Below are positions 1-6,957 of a stretch of DNA of 8,747 bases, one piece after another. Each line of letters opens with the position of its first letter. Within the stretch, counting starts at the first letter, position 1. The notes under the pieces are model-generated. The model was not told the origin of the DNA. It did no database searches and was given only the letters and a program-made list of their open reading frames with translations. The position numbers and the translations under genes were made by a program. This DNA is from Balneolales bacterium (GTDB lineage Bacteria; Bacteroidota; Rhodothermia; Balneolales; Natronogracilivirgulaceae): positions 1 through 8,747 of the forward strand of contig SKYY01000032.1 of the NCBI GenBank assembly GCA_007127665.1, in the 5' to 3' direction.

Positions 1-50
1 CGGGACTTGTGGATGCGCTTCGGGACGGGACTTGTGGATGCGCTTCGGGA
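1..50. repeat. 25-bp perfect tandem repeat, two copies, at window edge
   Basis: Positions 1-25 and 26-50 are identical; the unit starts CGGGACTTGTGG and ends GCGCTTCGGGA. The array starts exactly at the window edge, so more copies may lie to the left. The unit length is not a multiple of three and no convincing gene covers it, so it looks like an intergenic minisatellite downstream of the flagellar operon. It has no internal dyad and no spacers, so it is not a CRISPR array. Its function is unknown. Confidence 0.85.
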
Positions 51-61
51 CACAGGCCCGA

Positions 62-90
62 ATTCGGATTCAGATTCAGATTCAGATTCT
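62..90. repeat. Hexanucleotide array (ATTCAG)n
   Basis: One ATTCGG variant is followed by three perfect ATTCAG units and a partial ATTCT. On the minus strand the array overlaps the end of the small basic ORF: its last Arg-Ile codons and TGA stop (82-84) lie in the first repeat encountered. In that frame the repeat reads Ile-stop-Ile-stop, so copy-number change beyond the stop would not alter the protein. The 10-bp palindrome CCGAATTCGG (58-67) marks the junction with the 25-bp repeats. Confidence 0.75.
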
Positions 91-330
91 AACGTCCAGT
101 TTCCGTCCGATCTCTTCATCCACAGAAGCTGCCGGCGTTGACCTGATCTCCGAGGTTACCCTGGCGACAAGGGTGCGCGGTTTTTTGAAACATGGCTTGC
201 CTTTGAGGGGGAACGCTGGACGTTCTTCCGGTTCTTTCCGGCGCTTTTTCCCCGATTGCATGGCTTCACGTTTCTTCCTTTTGATCTCGGGGATTTTAGC
301 CAATTCCGATATGCGGGATATGGTTGTCAT
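82..330 (-). CDS. Small basic protein downstream of fliA (unknown)
   Basis: The product is 82 residues and I do not recognise it as a named family. About 28% of residues are Lys or Arg, concentrated in a charged stretch at residues 17-37 (KRKKR, KKRRK, EPEER). The tail at about 68-82 is potentially helical and ends KLDVRI. There is no signal peptide or membrane segment, so it is probably cytosolic and partly disordered. It begins 56 bp after the fliA stop on the same strand, with no evident terminator between, so it may be the last gene of the operon. No good SD precedes the ATG. Codon choice looks like that of its neighbours. Many flagellar operons carry a small poorly conserved gene after fliA; the equivalence is positional inference only. 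It could be spurious, but orientation, codon use and location favour a real gene. Confidence 0.55.
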   Translation of the reverse strand: MTTISRISELAKIPEIKRKKREAMQSGKKRRKEPEERPAFPLKGKPCFKKPRTLVARVTSEIRSTPAASVDEEIGRKLDVRI

Positions 331-386
331 GATCGGTTTTACAGTAGCCGTTCAGAACCGGAGAGGTTTTGAGCGTTTGAGCAGGG

Positions 387-1142
387 TTAACGGGTATATT
401 CAGGCATAAGATCACTTTTCAGCTGCAGCAGTAATTTACCCACAATCTGGGATATGCGGGCTTCGGAGCGTCCGAGCAGTACCGCGATTTCACTCAGGGT
501 CATTTCTTCAAAATAATAGAGTGTCAGCACCAGCCGGTCCCGTTCCGGAAGCCGCCCGATTTTTTCCTGGAGCTTCCGTACGATGGCATCCTGCATAAGA
601 TGGCTGTCAGGCATGACTCCGTCGGGGTCAGGCAGCACGTCATAGAGCGATTGGTTATCCATCATCTGGTTGGAATCCAGTGACAGTGCATTGCGCTGCT
701 GTACATTGGAAAGCAAGGATCTGTAATCTTCAAGGTCCATACCCATTTCATGGGCCACTTCGGCGTCATCAGGAATCCGTCCCAGTTTCTGCGTAAGCTG
801 ATCCACAATCTCAAGAGCGCGGCCGTAGTTCCCCCGCTGCAACCGGGGTATCTGATCCACTTTCCGCAGATAGTCAATGATACTACCGCGAACCCGGTAG
901 TACGCGAACGTGTTGAACTGGATTTTTTTGGAACAGTCGTAAGAATCCAGGGCCTGAAGAAGCCCGGTCAAGGCGGCACTTTCAAGGTCTTCGTCCTGCG
1001 TGAGCGGATGGTCCGGCTTCCGGACTTTTCCTATGATGCTCCGCACAAGCGGGATGGATTTGCTTATAATGGCATTCCTCAGACCGTCAGCCGGATCCTG
1101 ACAGTAAGACTCAACCAGTTCTTGTAGTGTAAGATCACCCAT
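387..1142 (-). CDS. fliA: Flagellar RNA polymerase sigma-28 factor FliA
   Basis: This 251-residue protein has the three-domain layout and length of FliA/SigD. Region 2 spans about residues 25-98, including the core-binding segment around 52-70 (DLESAALTGLLQALDSYD) and the -10-recognising segment FNTFAYYRVRGSIIDYLRK. Region 3 is about 107-170. Region 4 is about 198-243, with a helix-turn-helix LSEIAVLLGRSEARISQ. It should direct RNA polymerase to late flagellar, filament and chemotaxis promoters, usually under control of the anti-sigma factor FlgM, which is not in this window. The ATG is supported by an SD-like AGAGG six bases upstream that overlaps the stop of the preceding small gene, with a 3-bp intergenic gap, so translation is probably coupled. 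The usual DELR and DWVPR-type residues of region 2.4 read DYLR and DQIPR here, which may slightly alter -10 preference. Identity is firm from sequence plus context. Confidence 0.93.
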   Translation of the reverse strand: MGDLTLQELVESYCQDPADGLRNAIISKSIPLVRSIIGKVRKPDHPLTQDEDLESAALTGLLQALDSYDCSKKIQFNTFAYYRVRGSIIDYLRKVDQIPRLQRGNYGRALEIVDQLTQKLGRIPDDAEVAHEMGMDLEDYRSLLSNVQQRNALSLDSNQMMDNQSLYDVLPDPDGVMPDSHLMQDAIVRKLQEKIGRLPERDRLVLTLYYFEEMTLSEIAVLLGRSEARISQIVGKLLLQLKSDLMPEYTR

Positions 1143-1145
1143 GGT

Positions 1146-1394
1146 TTACCTCTTGGTCTCTTCACTGGCGCGGGTGGTCTGTTCATTCACATTACCTCCC
1201 ACAGATGCCGATGTCTCGTGACGATGGGAGATTTCCCGAATTATGTTGATCAGAAAAATACTTGTATAGAGACCGGCAAACAGCACAAGAAAGGCCAGTA
1301 TGCTTCTATACAGTGCCTGATCAACCGACAGGCCTGCCATAAGCAGCAATGAAAAAAACAGAAGGGCTATTGCAATGATCAAGCGTATGAGCAT
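1146..1394 (-). CDS. Small two-helix membrane protein between flhG and fliA (unknown)
   Basis: The product is 82 residues with two clear hydrophobic segments, about residues 2-21 and 31-53, joined by a short polar loop (SVDQALYRS), and then a hydrophilic tail (54-82) rich in Ser, Thr, Glu and Arg. It is most likely an inner-membrane hairpin with both ends in the cytoplasm. The start is secure: ATG preceded by AGGAG at eight bases, 14 bp after the flhG stop. It ends 3 bp before fliA, so it is embedded in the flagellar operon. I do not recognise the family. In Bacillus-type operons, chemotaxis genes occupy the interval between flhG and the sigma gene; here only this gene does. A role in membrane anchoring of FlhF/FlhG, the export gate or flagellar control is conceivable, but that is inference from position alone. 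Confidence 0.8.
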   Translation of the reverse strand: MLIRLIIAIALLFFSLLLMAGLSVDQALYRSILAFLVLFAGLYTSIFLINIIREISHRHETSASVGGNVNEQTTRASEETKR

Positions 1395-1402
1395 GTCTTG
1401 TT

Positions 1403-1407
1403 CTCCT
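1403..1407 (-). promoter_or_regulatory. Shine-Dalgarno site of the small membrane protein
   Basis: On the minus strand AGGAG lies eight bases before the ATG at 1394, just after the flhG stop. It fixes the start of this otherwise unrecognised gene and shows that the organism uses SD-directed initiation. Confidence 0.75.
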
Positions 1408-1408
1408 G

Positions 1409-2233
1409 TTATGGGTTTCTAACTGTTTGACTGGCAGCAGGAACCAGTGTTTCAGGCGCCTTTTCCAGAATTTTGTGGGTAATGTATTCAAACTCTTTTA
1501 CCAGGTCCGTTCCGGGCTGAAGCCGGGTGAGCGGTGTCTGGTCGCGTATCGAAGCACGAACCTGCTCACTGGCCGGTATGAAACCGAGATAGGAAATCTG
1601 CTGCTGCATGAAGTATTTCAATATGGTGTTAAACCGTTCATGGATGCGCGCGGCATCGTCTTCACCCTCCGCAAAATTGATAATGCTCGCAAACGGATAG
1701 GTCGGGTCAATCTGGAGCACGTATTTGCAGAACCGGTACACATCGGAGATGGCTGTCGGTTCATTGACCAGAACAAGCATACCCAGATGAGCTCTGTCAA
1801 GCGCCCACAGACTCAAAGCCCCCGAACCCGCGGGAGTGTCGATAAAGATGAAGTCGTAATGGTCCGAGAGCGCCATGATAACCTGGTCCATGGCATCGAA
1901 CAGCATTTCCATCTCATGATCAGATAAACCGGGCTTGCTGGCACCGGTGATAATCGTGAGGCCCTCCGAATCCAGGGGGAGATCCTCCAGGCTGCATTGA
2001 CCCCTCACCCAATGTGCAACCGTTGCATCCACCTGCTCATTGAGAAGCGTTGCGCAATTTGAAAGGCCCAAATCCGCATCAATAACGGCAACGGTGTAGC
2101 CCATCATCCGGAGGGTATCAGCAAGGTTTACGGTCACCATGCTTTTACCTACACCACCCTTTCCACTGACAGTTGCAAGTATAAAGGGGCCGCTTTTACT
2201 GTTGTTTTTTCTCATAGTCATTCCGAAGGTCAT
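1409..2233 (-). CDS. flhG: Flagellar number regulator FlhG (MinD-like ATPase)
   Basis: A MinD/ParA-type ATPase of 274 residues from the chosen start. It carries the deviant Walker A SGKGGVGKS (23-31), the Walker A' segment DADLGLSN (52-59) and switch II DTPAG (132-136). The C-terminal part (about 245-262) could form the amphipathic membrane-binding helix of this family. FlhG normally limits flagellar number and acts on FlhF and on basal-body assembly at the membrane. The reading frame is open upstream, but that part overlaps flhF. The ATG at 2233 forms an ATGA overlap with the flhF stop; ATGs at 2221 and 2215 are alternatives and none has a strong SD. Whichever is used, fewer than 20 residues precede the first strand, so the N-terminal DQAxxLR helix that stimulates FlhF GTPase in studied FlhG proteins is absent. 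Identity is firm; the exact start is uncertain by up to six codons. Confidence 0.9.
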   Translation of the reverse strand: MTFGMTMRKNNSKSGPFILATVSGKGGVGKSMVTVNLADTLRMMGYTVAVIDADLGLSNCATLLNEQVDATVAHWVRGQCSLEDLPLDSEGLTIITGASKPGLSDHEMEMLFDAMDQVIMALSDHYDFIFIDTPAGSGALSLWALDRAHLGMLVLVNEPTAISDVYRFCKYVLQIDPTYPFASIINFAEGEDDAARIHERFNTILKYFMQQQISYLGFIPASEQVRASIRDQTPLTRLQPGTDLVKEFEYITHKILEKAPETLVPAASQTVRNP

Positions 2234-3762
2234 GTATCTTGCAAAACTTGTTGTGCAAACCATGCGGGACTGAATTCCCTCAGGCCGGCAGGAATATCCG
2301 CACCGATGCTTATAAAACGTGAACCGCAACCCATCTCCGCCATGAAAGGAATGGCCGGTCCCCACTGAGTCGCTTCATCCAGGTGGGTGATGGCAATAAA
2401 ATCAGGCTGCAAGGGGTGGTGCATGCTCCCCGATTCACGGAAATAGTACCGGTTTAGCGAAGCATTGATCACGTAATGGACTTCAAGCGGATTGGCTGCA
2501 GCCAGCGTCTGCCGAATTTTCCAGTATTCCCGGAAACCGCGTTCCTGCGTAACAGGAATGGATGGCGTATCTATTAGCACATGGTCAAAAGACTTCCATT
2601 CATCCAGTTCATCCTGCACGCCGTCTGAGGAGCGCAGCCCGAAATAGGGAATATTACGCTCACGGCAGAATGGTTCCAGGATGGTATAATAGGGGCCGGT
2701 TTTTTCATCCGGCAACATGGTTGCAACACCAACCTTTTTGCCGGCGAGGAACTCGGGATGCTGCACCAGCTTCATGATCAGTGACGTTTTGCCGGAACCG
2801 GAGGGACCCGCAAAGAGCAGGTGACGTGCCATGGGCCGGTCGGCAGGGCCTTTCAGGGCTTTGCGGATAATATCGCCAAGCGCCGCCATAAACTGTTCCG
2901 GCTCTTCATCGGGATCAATCCCGGACTCCATGATTTCACGGAACCATCGGGCAATCACGGTTGTCCTGATTCCGGTGCGCACCAGCTGCTGGAACGCGGG
3001 ATGGGAGGCATAGTCGAGGTTTGAAGAGATCAGGGCGGAATCCAGAAGCGATTCAAGCTTGTCGAATCTTTTGTGAAGAGCTGTGATCTCGCGTTGCTGT
3101 CCGGCCGCAACCCCCGCCGCATGGGAGGGCGATGGCGGTCCGTAAACCGGTGCGGTTGGTTCAAACGGGGTGGAAGAGGCCGTTCGTTTTGAAACTGTTG
3201 GCTCGGGAACATCCGGAGCAAACCGGGCTGAGCCATTGCTCTCAGCCCGGCCGTTCGCTCTTCCGTTACTGCGGGTAAGGCGCTCGGAGTTTCCACGCTC
3301 CTCGCGCGCGGCATATTCCCTTAATGCCATAAGGTTAGGGCTTACTTGTTCCCTTTGTTTCGTTTCTGCTGTAGTGTATGAAGGCCTGAGTTTGGCCTGT
3401 CCGGGGCTTTCCAGCTGGCTATCGACAGGCTGATACTCCTGACGTGCCCCAGGAATAAGCCCCGGACCCGGCCCCGGGTTCTGGCCCGGGCTCTGCACAT
3501 CCCGGCCGTTAACCGGCTTGGTTGCAGCGTCTCTTCTTTTATAAAAAACATTTCTGAAAGGCGTTTTCTCACCGGAATCTTTTTCCTTTGGTGCTCCCTT
3601 TTTTTCCCCTTTCGACGGTGTATCAACCAGTACGGTTACCCCGGCCTCCCGGTCGCCATCAGGATGAAAAGACTCCAGGACCACGATATCATCGCCGTAC
3701 ATCTGCCGCGCACTTTTTCTCGCAACCTCAATCGTTTTCCCGAAAAACTTCTTTAGTATCAT
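2230..3762 (-). CDS. flhF: Flagellar placement SRP-type GTPase FlhF, with degenerate motifs
   Basis: The product is 510 residues, longer than many FlhF proteins (Bacillus subtilis about 366). The N-terminal B domain (1 to about 48) starts MILKKFFGKTIEVARKS, like other FlhF. A long Pro/Gly/Ser/Arg-rich linker (about 50-215) follows, then the helical N region (about 220-310) and the G domain (311-510). The P-loop GPSGSGKT (319-326) is intact. Other GTPase motifs have diverged: the G2 DTYR position reads DEKT (352-355), G3 DTAGR reads DTPSI (398-402), and G4 TKLD reads THLD (459-462). A closing-loop SIGADIP (485-491) is recognisable. FlhF normally recruits the first basal-body components to the assembly site at the membrane. 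It starts in an ATGA overlap with the flhA stop and ends in another with flhG, so translation is probably coupled. Nucleotide binding is plausible; normal hydrolysis is doubtful. Confidence 0.88.
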   Translation of the reverse strand: MILKKFFGKTIEVARKSARQMYGDDIVVLESFHPDGDREAGVTVLVDTPSKGEKKGAPKEKDSGEKTPFRNVFYKRRDAATKPVNGRDVQSPGQNPGPGPGLIPGARQEYQPVDSQLESPGQAKLRPSYTTAETKQREQVSPNLMALREYAAREERGNSERLTRSNGRANGRAESNGSARFAPDVPEPTVSKRTASSTPFEPTAPVYGPPSPSHAAGVAAGQQREITALHKRFDKLESLLDSALISSNLDYASHPAFQQLVRTGIRTTVIARWFREIMESGIDPDEEPEQFMAALGDIIRKALKGPADRPMARHLLFAGPSGSGKTSLIMKLVQHPEFLAGKKVGVATMLPDEKTGPYYTILEPFCRERNIPYFGLRSSDGVQDELDEWKSFDHVLIDTPSIPVTQERGFREYWKIRQTLAAANPLEVHYVINASLNRYYFRESGSMHHPLQPDFIAITHLDEATQWGPAIPFMAEMGCGSRFISIGADIPAGLREFSPAWFAQQVLQDT

Positions 3763-5864
3763 ACGGAGCTGGGTTCTTGCAATTCTTTCTGTTTAAGCTG
3801 GATTCTGTCAAAAGTCTTTATTTGTACATCCGGACTTACGTCATTGTAAGACAGTACACTTACTTCAGGCAAAATTGGTACCAAAAAATCATAAATTGTT
3901 GGACGCAACACCGGCGAGGTCAATACTGCAGGTTCGAGACCCTGGCGAATCATTTTCTCAAGAATGCCGGAAGCGGTAGTATAAATCTCTTCGACGGTCT
4001 CCGGTATGAACCCAAGTGTATTGGAATTAAGCACTCCCTGCTGTGCCTGACCAATCAGGTGCGACTCCAGCTGCGATGCCAGTACCACTACCTGTATGGT
4101 GTTATCCTCTGACTTGAACTGTCCCGTAATGGTCTCCGAGAGTGTTGCGCGACAGTATTCGGTCAGTACATCGGTGTTCTTGGTCTGTGAGCTCTGGTCA
4201 GCAAGGCATTCCAGTATGCTTGTAAGATCTCTGACCGGCACCCGTTCCCGCAGCAGCCGTTTGAGCACTTTCTGGATATCACCGATTTTCAACACGTCAG
4301 GGATCAATTCCTCAACCAAGGCCGGTGAATACTCCTTGAGATTGTCGACCAGGCGACGTGTCATCTGGCGATCCAGCAGTTTGTAGGCATTTTTCTTGAG
4401 CATCTCCATCAGGTGGGTCGTCATGACGGCACCGGGTTCGATAACAGAAAGGCCGTATTTTTCAGCCTGTGACCGGTTGTTTGCACTGACCCAGATGGCA
4501 TCCATCCCGAATGTCGGGTCTTTGGTTTTGATGCCCTGGATATCGGGTTTGAAATCGGTTGGCAGCAGTGCCAGGAAATAGCCGGGCAACAACTCTCCTT
4601 CTCCCTGGATGATGCCCCGCATCTTGATCGTATAACGGCTGGCGTCAAGTTGTACATTGTCACGGATACGTATGGGAGGGATGATAATGCCCAGCTCTGC
4701 AGCCAGCTGCTTCCGCAGTGAGGACATGCGTTCGAGCAGGTCGCCGCCCTGTTGCTTTTCCACCATCGGTATCAGGCTGTAACCGATCTCAAGCTCCAGC
4801 GTATCCATAAGCAGATAATCTTCCACCCGGTCTTCCTTCTTCGCCGCTTGTGGCGTGTTACCGTTCTGAAGGGCATCCGCCTCTTCCTTCTGCTGTGCGA
4901 GATGTCTTCTGTATGCGACAAACAGCAGCAACCCGCCAATTGCCCAGAAAGGGATGACGGGAAGGCCGGGCAACGCACCTATGAACAGGACAAAAGCGGC
5001 GCCAATAACCACCGTCTTGGGATTGCCAAGCAGCTGTGACGTCATTTCGTCGCTCAGGTTGCCCTCCGATGCGGCGCGGGAGACGATAATACCGGCTGCC
5101 GTGGAGACCAGCAGCGCAGGGATCTGTGATACAAGGCCGTCACCAATGGTCAGCAGGGTATACACCTGGGCCGCTTCCCCCAGTGACATCCCCTGTTGCA
5201 ACGTTCCGACAATCAGGCCGCCGATAATATTGATGAACGTGATAAGCAGGGCGGCAACCACATCCCCCCGCACAAATTTGCTGGCACCGTCCATGGCGCC
5301 GTAAAAATCGGCTTCGTTGGCAATGTTCTCGCGACGCTGTTTGGCCTCCTGGTCGGTGATCAGCCCGGCGCTCAGATCGGCGTCAATGGCCATCTGCTTG
5401 CCCGGCATGGCGTCCAGCGTGAAACGGGCCGCTACCTCTGCAATACGCGTGGCACCCTTTGTGATCACCACGAAGTTGATAATGATCAGCACGGAGAAGA
5501 TGATGATACCGATGACGAAGTTGCCCTGCACCATGAAACCGCCGAAGGACTGGATCAGCTCTCCGGCATAGGCATCATTGAGGATCAGGCGGGTTGTTGC
5601 CACGTTAAGCGACAGGCGGAACAGGGTCAGGATGAGCAGCATCCCGGGGAAAACGGCAAAATCGAGCGGTTTGAGCGTGTAGAATGCCACCAGAAGCACT
5701 ACAAGTGACAAGGAAACGCTCATGGCCAGAAAGATATCCACGATGCCGGCGGGCACGGGAAGGATCATGATCATCAGGATGATGATGATGCTCGATGAGA
5801 TGAGCACATCGGTCCTGAAGAACATCTTTCGAAACTGGCTTCCGGTAAGATTGAATCCGGCCAT
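3759..5864 (-). CDS. flhA: Flagellar type III export gate protein FlhA
   Basis: This 701-residue protein has the full usual length of FlhA. The N-terminal half (about 18-320) contains multiple hydrophobic segments, consistent with the eight-helix membrane domain. Family-typical stretches include LFRLSLNVATTRLIL (81-95), the FHIPEP-type block RIAEVAARFTLDAMPGKQM (140-158) followed by AIDADLSAGLI, and GDGLVSQIPALLVSTAAGII (241-260). A charged linker (about 320-350) leads to the cytoplasmic domain (about 350-701), with IPDVLKIGDIQKVLKRLL and VPVRDLTSILECLADQ. FlhA forms the cytoplasmic ring of the export gate that receives chaperone-substrate complexes and helps couple the proton motive force to export. 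It starts 5 bp after the flhB stop and overlaps flhF by ATGA. No truncation or frameshift is seen. Confidence 0.97.
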   Translation of the reverse strand: MAGFNLTGSQFRKMFFRTDVLISSSIIIILMIMILPVPAGIVDIFLAMSVSLSLVVLLVAFYTLKPLDFAVFPGMLLILTLFRLSLNVATTRLILNDAYAGELIQSFGGFMVQGNFVIGIIIFSVLIIINFVVITKGATRIAEVAARFTLDAMPGKQMAIDADLSAGLITDQEAKQRRENIANEADFYGAMDGASKFVRGDVVAALLITFINIIGGLIVGTLQQGMSLGEAAQVYTLLTIGDGLVSQIPALLVSTAAGIIVSRAASEGNLSDEMTSQLLGNPKTVVIGAAFVLFIGALPGLPVIPFWAIGGLLLFVAYRRHLAQQKEEADALQNGNTPQAAKKEDRVEDYLLMDTLELEIGYSLIPMVEKQQGGDLLERMSSLRKQLAAELGIIIPPIRIRDNVQLDASRYTIKMRGIIQGEGELLPGYFLALLPTDFKPDIQGIKTKDPTFGMDAIWVSANNRSQAEKYGLSVIEPGAVMTTHLMEMLKKNAYKLLDRQMTRRLVDNLKEYSPALVEELIPDVLKIGDIQKVLKRLLRERVPVRDLTSILECLADQSSQTKNTDVLTEYCRATLSETITGQFKSEDNTIQVVVLASQLESHLIGQAQQGVLNSNTLGFIPETVEEIYTTASGILEKMIRQGLEPAVLTSPVLRPTIYDFLVPILPEVSVLSYNDVSPDVQIKTFDRIQLKQKELQEPSSV

Positions 5865-5869
5865 CGGGA

Positions 5870-6946
5870 TCAGTTGTAGCTTTTATTTTTCAGTTTGTAG
5901 ACGTAGGCCAGGATCTCTGCAACCGCCCGGTAGAGGTCGGCCGGTATGAACTCGTCCTCCTCCGCCGAAGCAAAGAGCGCCTGGGCCACGGGTTTGTTTT
6001 CCACAATTGGTATGCCATAATGATTGGCAAGTTCACGAATGCGCAATGCTTTTTTCCTCTGGCCCTTTGCCATGACTATGGGGGCCTCGTTGTATTCGGG
6101 GTCATAGCGCAGGGCAACGGCGTAATGCGTGGGGTTGGTGACCACCACATCGGACTGGAGCACGGAATGGTCCAGACGCTTGCGGCGCGTCAGGGACAAT
6201 GCCGTTTTGCGCCGTTTACTCTTTATGTGCGGGTCTCCTTCCATCTGCTTGTATTCATCCTTGACCTCCTGCTTGGTCATTCGCAGATCTTTCCGGTGCT
6301 GAAAACGCTGATAGGCGGCATCGGCAATGGAGAGCAGGAACAGGGCGGAAAGGATACGTGTGAGGAACATGAGCAGATAGGAGCCCGATTCAGAGAGGGT
6401 ATAGCCCATGGGCATCACCGAAAACTGGAGGAAATGCTCAACATCATTGCGTACGGTAAAGTAGATCACCACACCCACAATAAAGAGCTTCGCAAAACCC
6501 TTGACCAGTTCCATGAACCCCTTCATGGAAAAAATGCGCTTGAACCCGCTCATCGGGCTGATTTTGTTGGCTTTGGGCTTGATTGCCTTGGTGGAAAACA
6601 CACCACGCGTCTGAATCATGTTGACCAGCAGGGCCGTGATCAGCAGGATCAGCATCAACGGGATGATCATTTCAAGGCCGAACCACAGGGCCGTTTCCAG
6701 ATGGCTGATTGCCTGATCCTCATTATCCACCGGACTGGCGGCGTTCATGAAAAACGTTTCAAACATCGCATCCAACCGTTCATACATGAACGAACCGGTA
6801 AAAAGGAGCATGGCAATGGCTGCAGACATCAGCATAACGGATGACACCTCCTTGCTGATGCTTACATTGCCTTCCTCGCGAGCCTTCTCCAGCTTCCGTG
6901 CGGTTGGTTCTTCGGTTTTTTCCTGATCGTTTTTCTTTTGTGACAT
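5870..6946 (-). CDS. flhB: Flagellar type III export switch protein FlhB
   Basis: The product is 358 residues from the ATG at 6946; a GTG three codons upstream (6955) is the alternative start. The N-terminus has the family hallmark EKTEEPTARKLEKAREEGNV. Four hydrophobic segments follow, at about residues 37-50, 90-110, 153-166 and 188-210. The cytoplasmic domain carries the NPTH autocleavage site (residues 271-274 from this start) followed by YAVALRYDPEYNEAP and the GIPIVENKPVAQALF stretch typical of the FlhB/YscU family. FlhB works with FlhA in the export gate; cleavage at Asn-Pro changes export specificity from rod/hook to filament substrates. It is the first gene of the leftward operon and faces the divergent flgF across about 240 bp. 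I prefer the ATG because it follows GGTGGCGGGT, though that is not a canonical SD. Confidence 0.96.
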   Translation of the reverse strand: MSQKKNDQEKTEEPTARKLEKAREEGNVSISKEVSSVMLMSAAIAMLLFTGSFMYERLDAMFETFFMNAASPVDNEDQAISHLETALWFGLEMIIPLMLILLITALLVNMIQTRGVFSTKAIKPKANKISPMSGFKRIFSMKGFMELVKGFAKLFIVGVVIYFTVRNDVEHFLQFSVMPMGYTLSESGSYLLMFLTRILSALFLLSIADAAYQRFQHRKDLRMTKQEVKDEYKQMEGDPHIKSKRRKTALSLTRRKRLDHSVLQSDVVVTNPTHYAVALRYDPEYNEAPIVMAKGQRKKALRIRELANHYGIPIVENKPVAQALFASAEEDEFIPADLYRAVAEILAYVYKLKNKSYN

Positions 6947-6957
6947 ACCCGCCACCG

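Noticed and set aside
1..50. CRISPR array
   Set aside because: The copies are directly adjacent with no spacers and no cas genes are present.
331..386. Terminator between fliA and the small basic ORF
   Set aside because: Only a 4-bp GTTC/GAAC dyad is present, with no following T-tract on the minus strand.
32..409. Plus-strand 125-codon open frame across the repeats and opposite the small basic gene
   Set aside because: It reads through the repeat arrays (an Ile-Gln run from the hexamer) and is antisense to a better ORF in operon orientation. It has no recognisable domain or SD.
2234..2365. N-terminal extension of FlhG into the flhF region
   Set aside because: The extra 44 codons overlap the conserved end of FlhF in another frame and read as non-protein-like sequence, so the ATG at the flhF stop is preferred.
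5196..5708. Plus-strand 170-codon open frame opposite flhA
   Set aside because: It is antisense to conserved FlhA membrane-domain sequence and rich in His, Gln and Asp as expected for a complement frame.
5766..5800. ATG/ATC-rich trinucleotide-like run
   Set aside because: It is explained by the Ile/Met-rich first membrane segment of FlhA and is not a true tandem repeat.
6020..6844. Plus-strand 274-codon open frame opposite flhB
   Set aside because: It lies wholly antisense to flhB, whose identity is certain; its His/Gln-rich composition is typical of a shadow frame.
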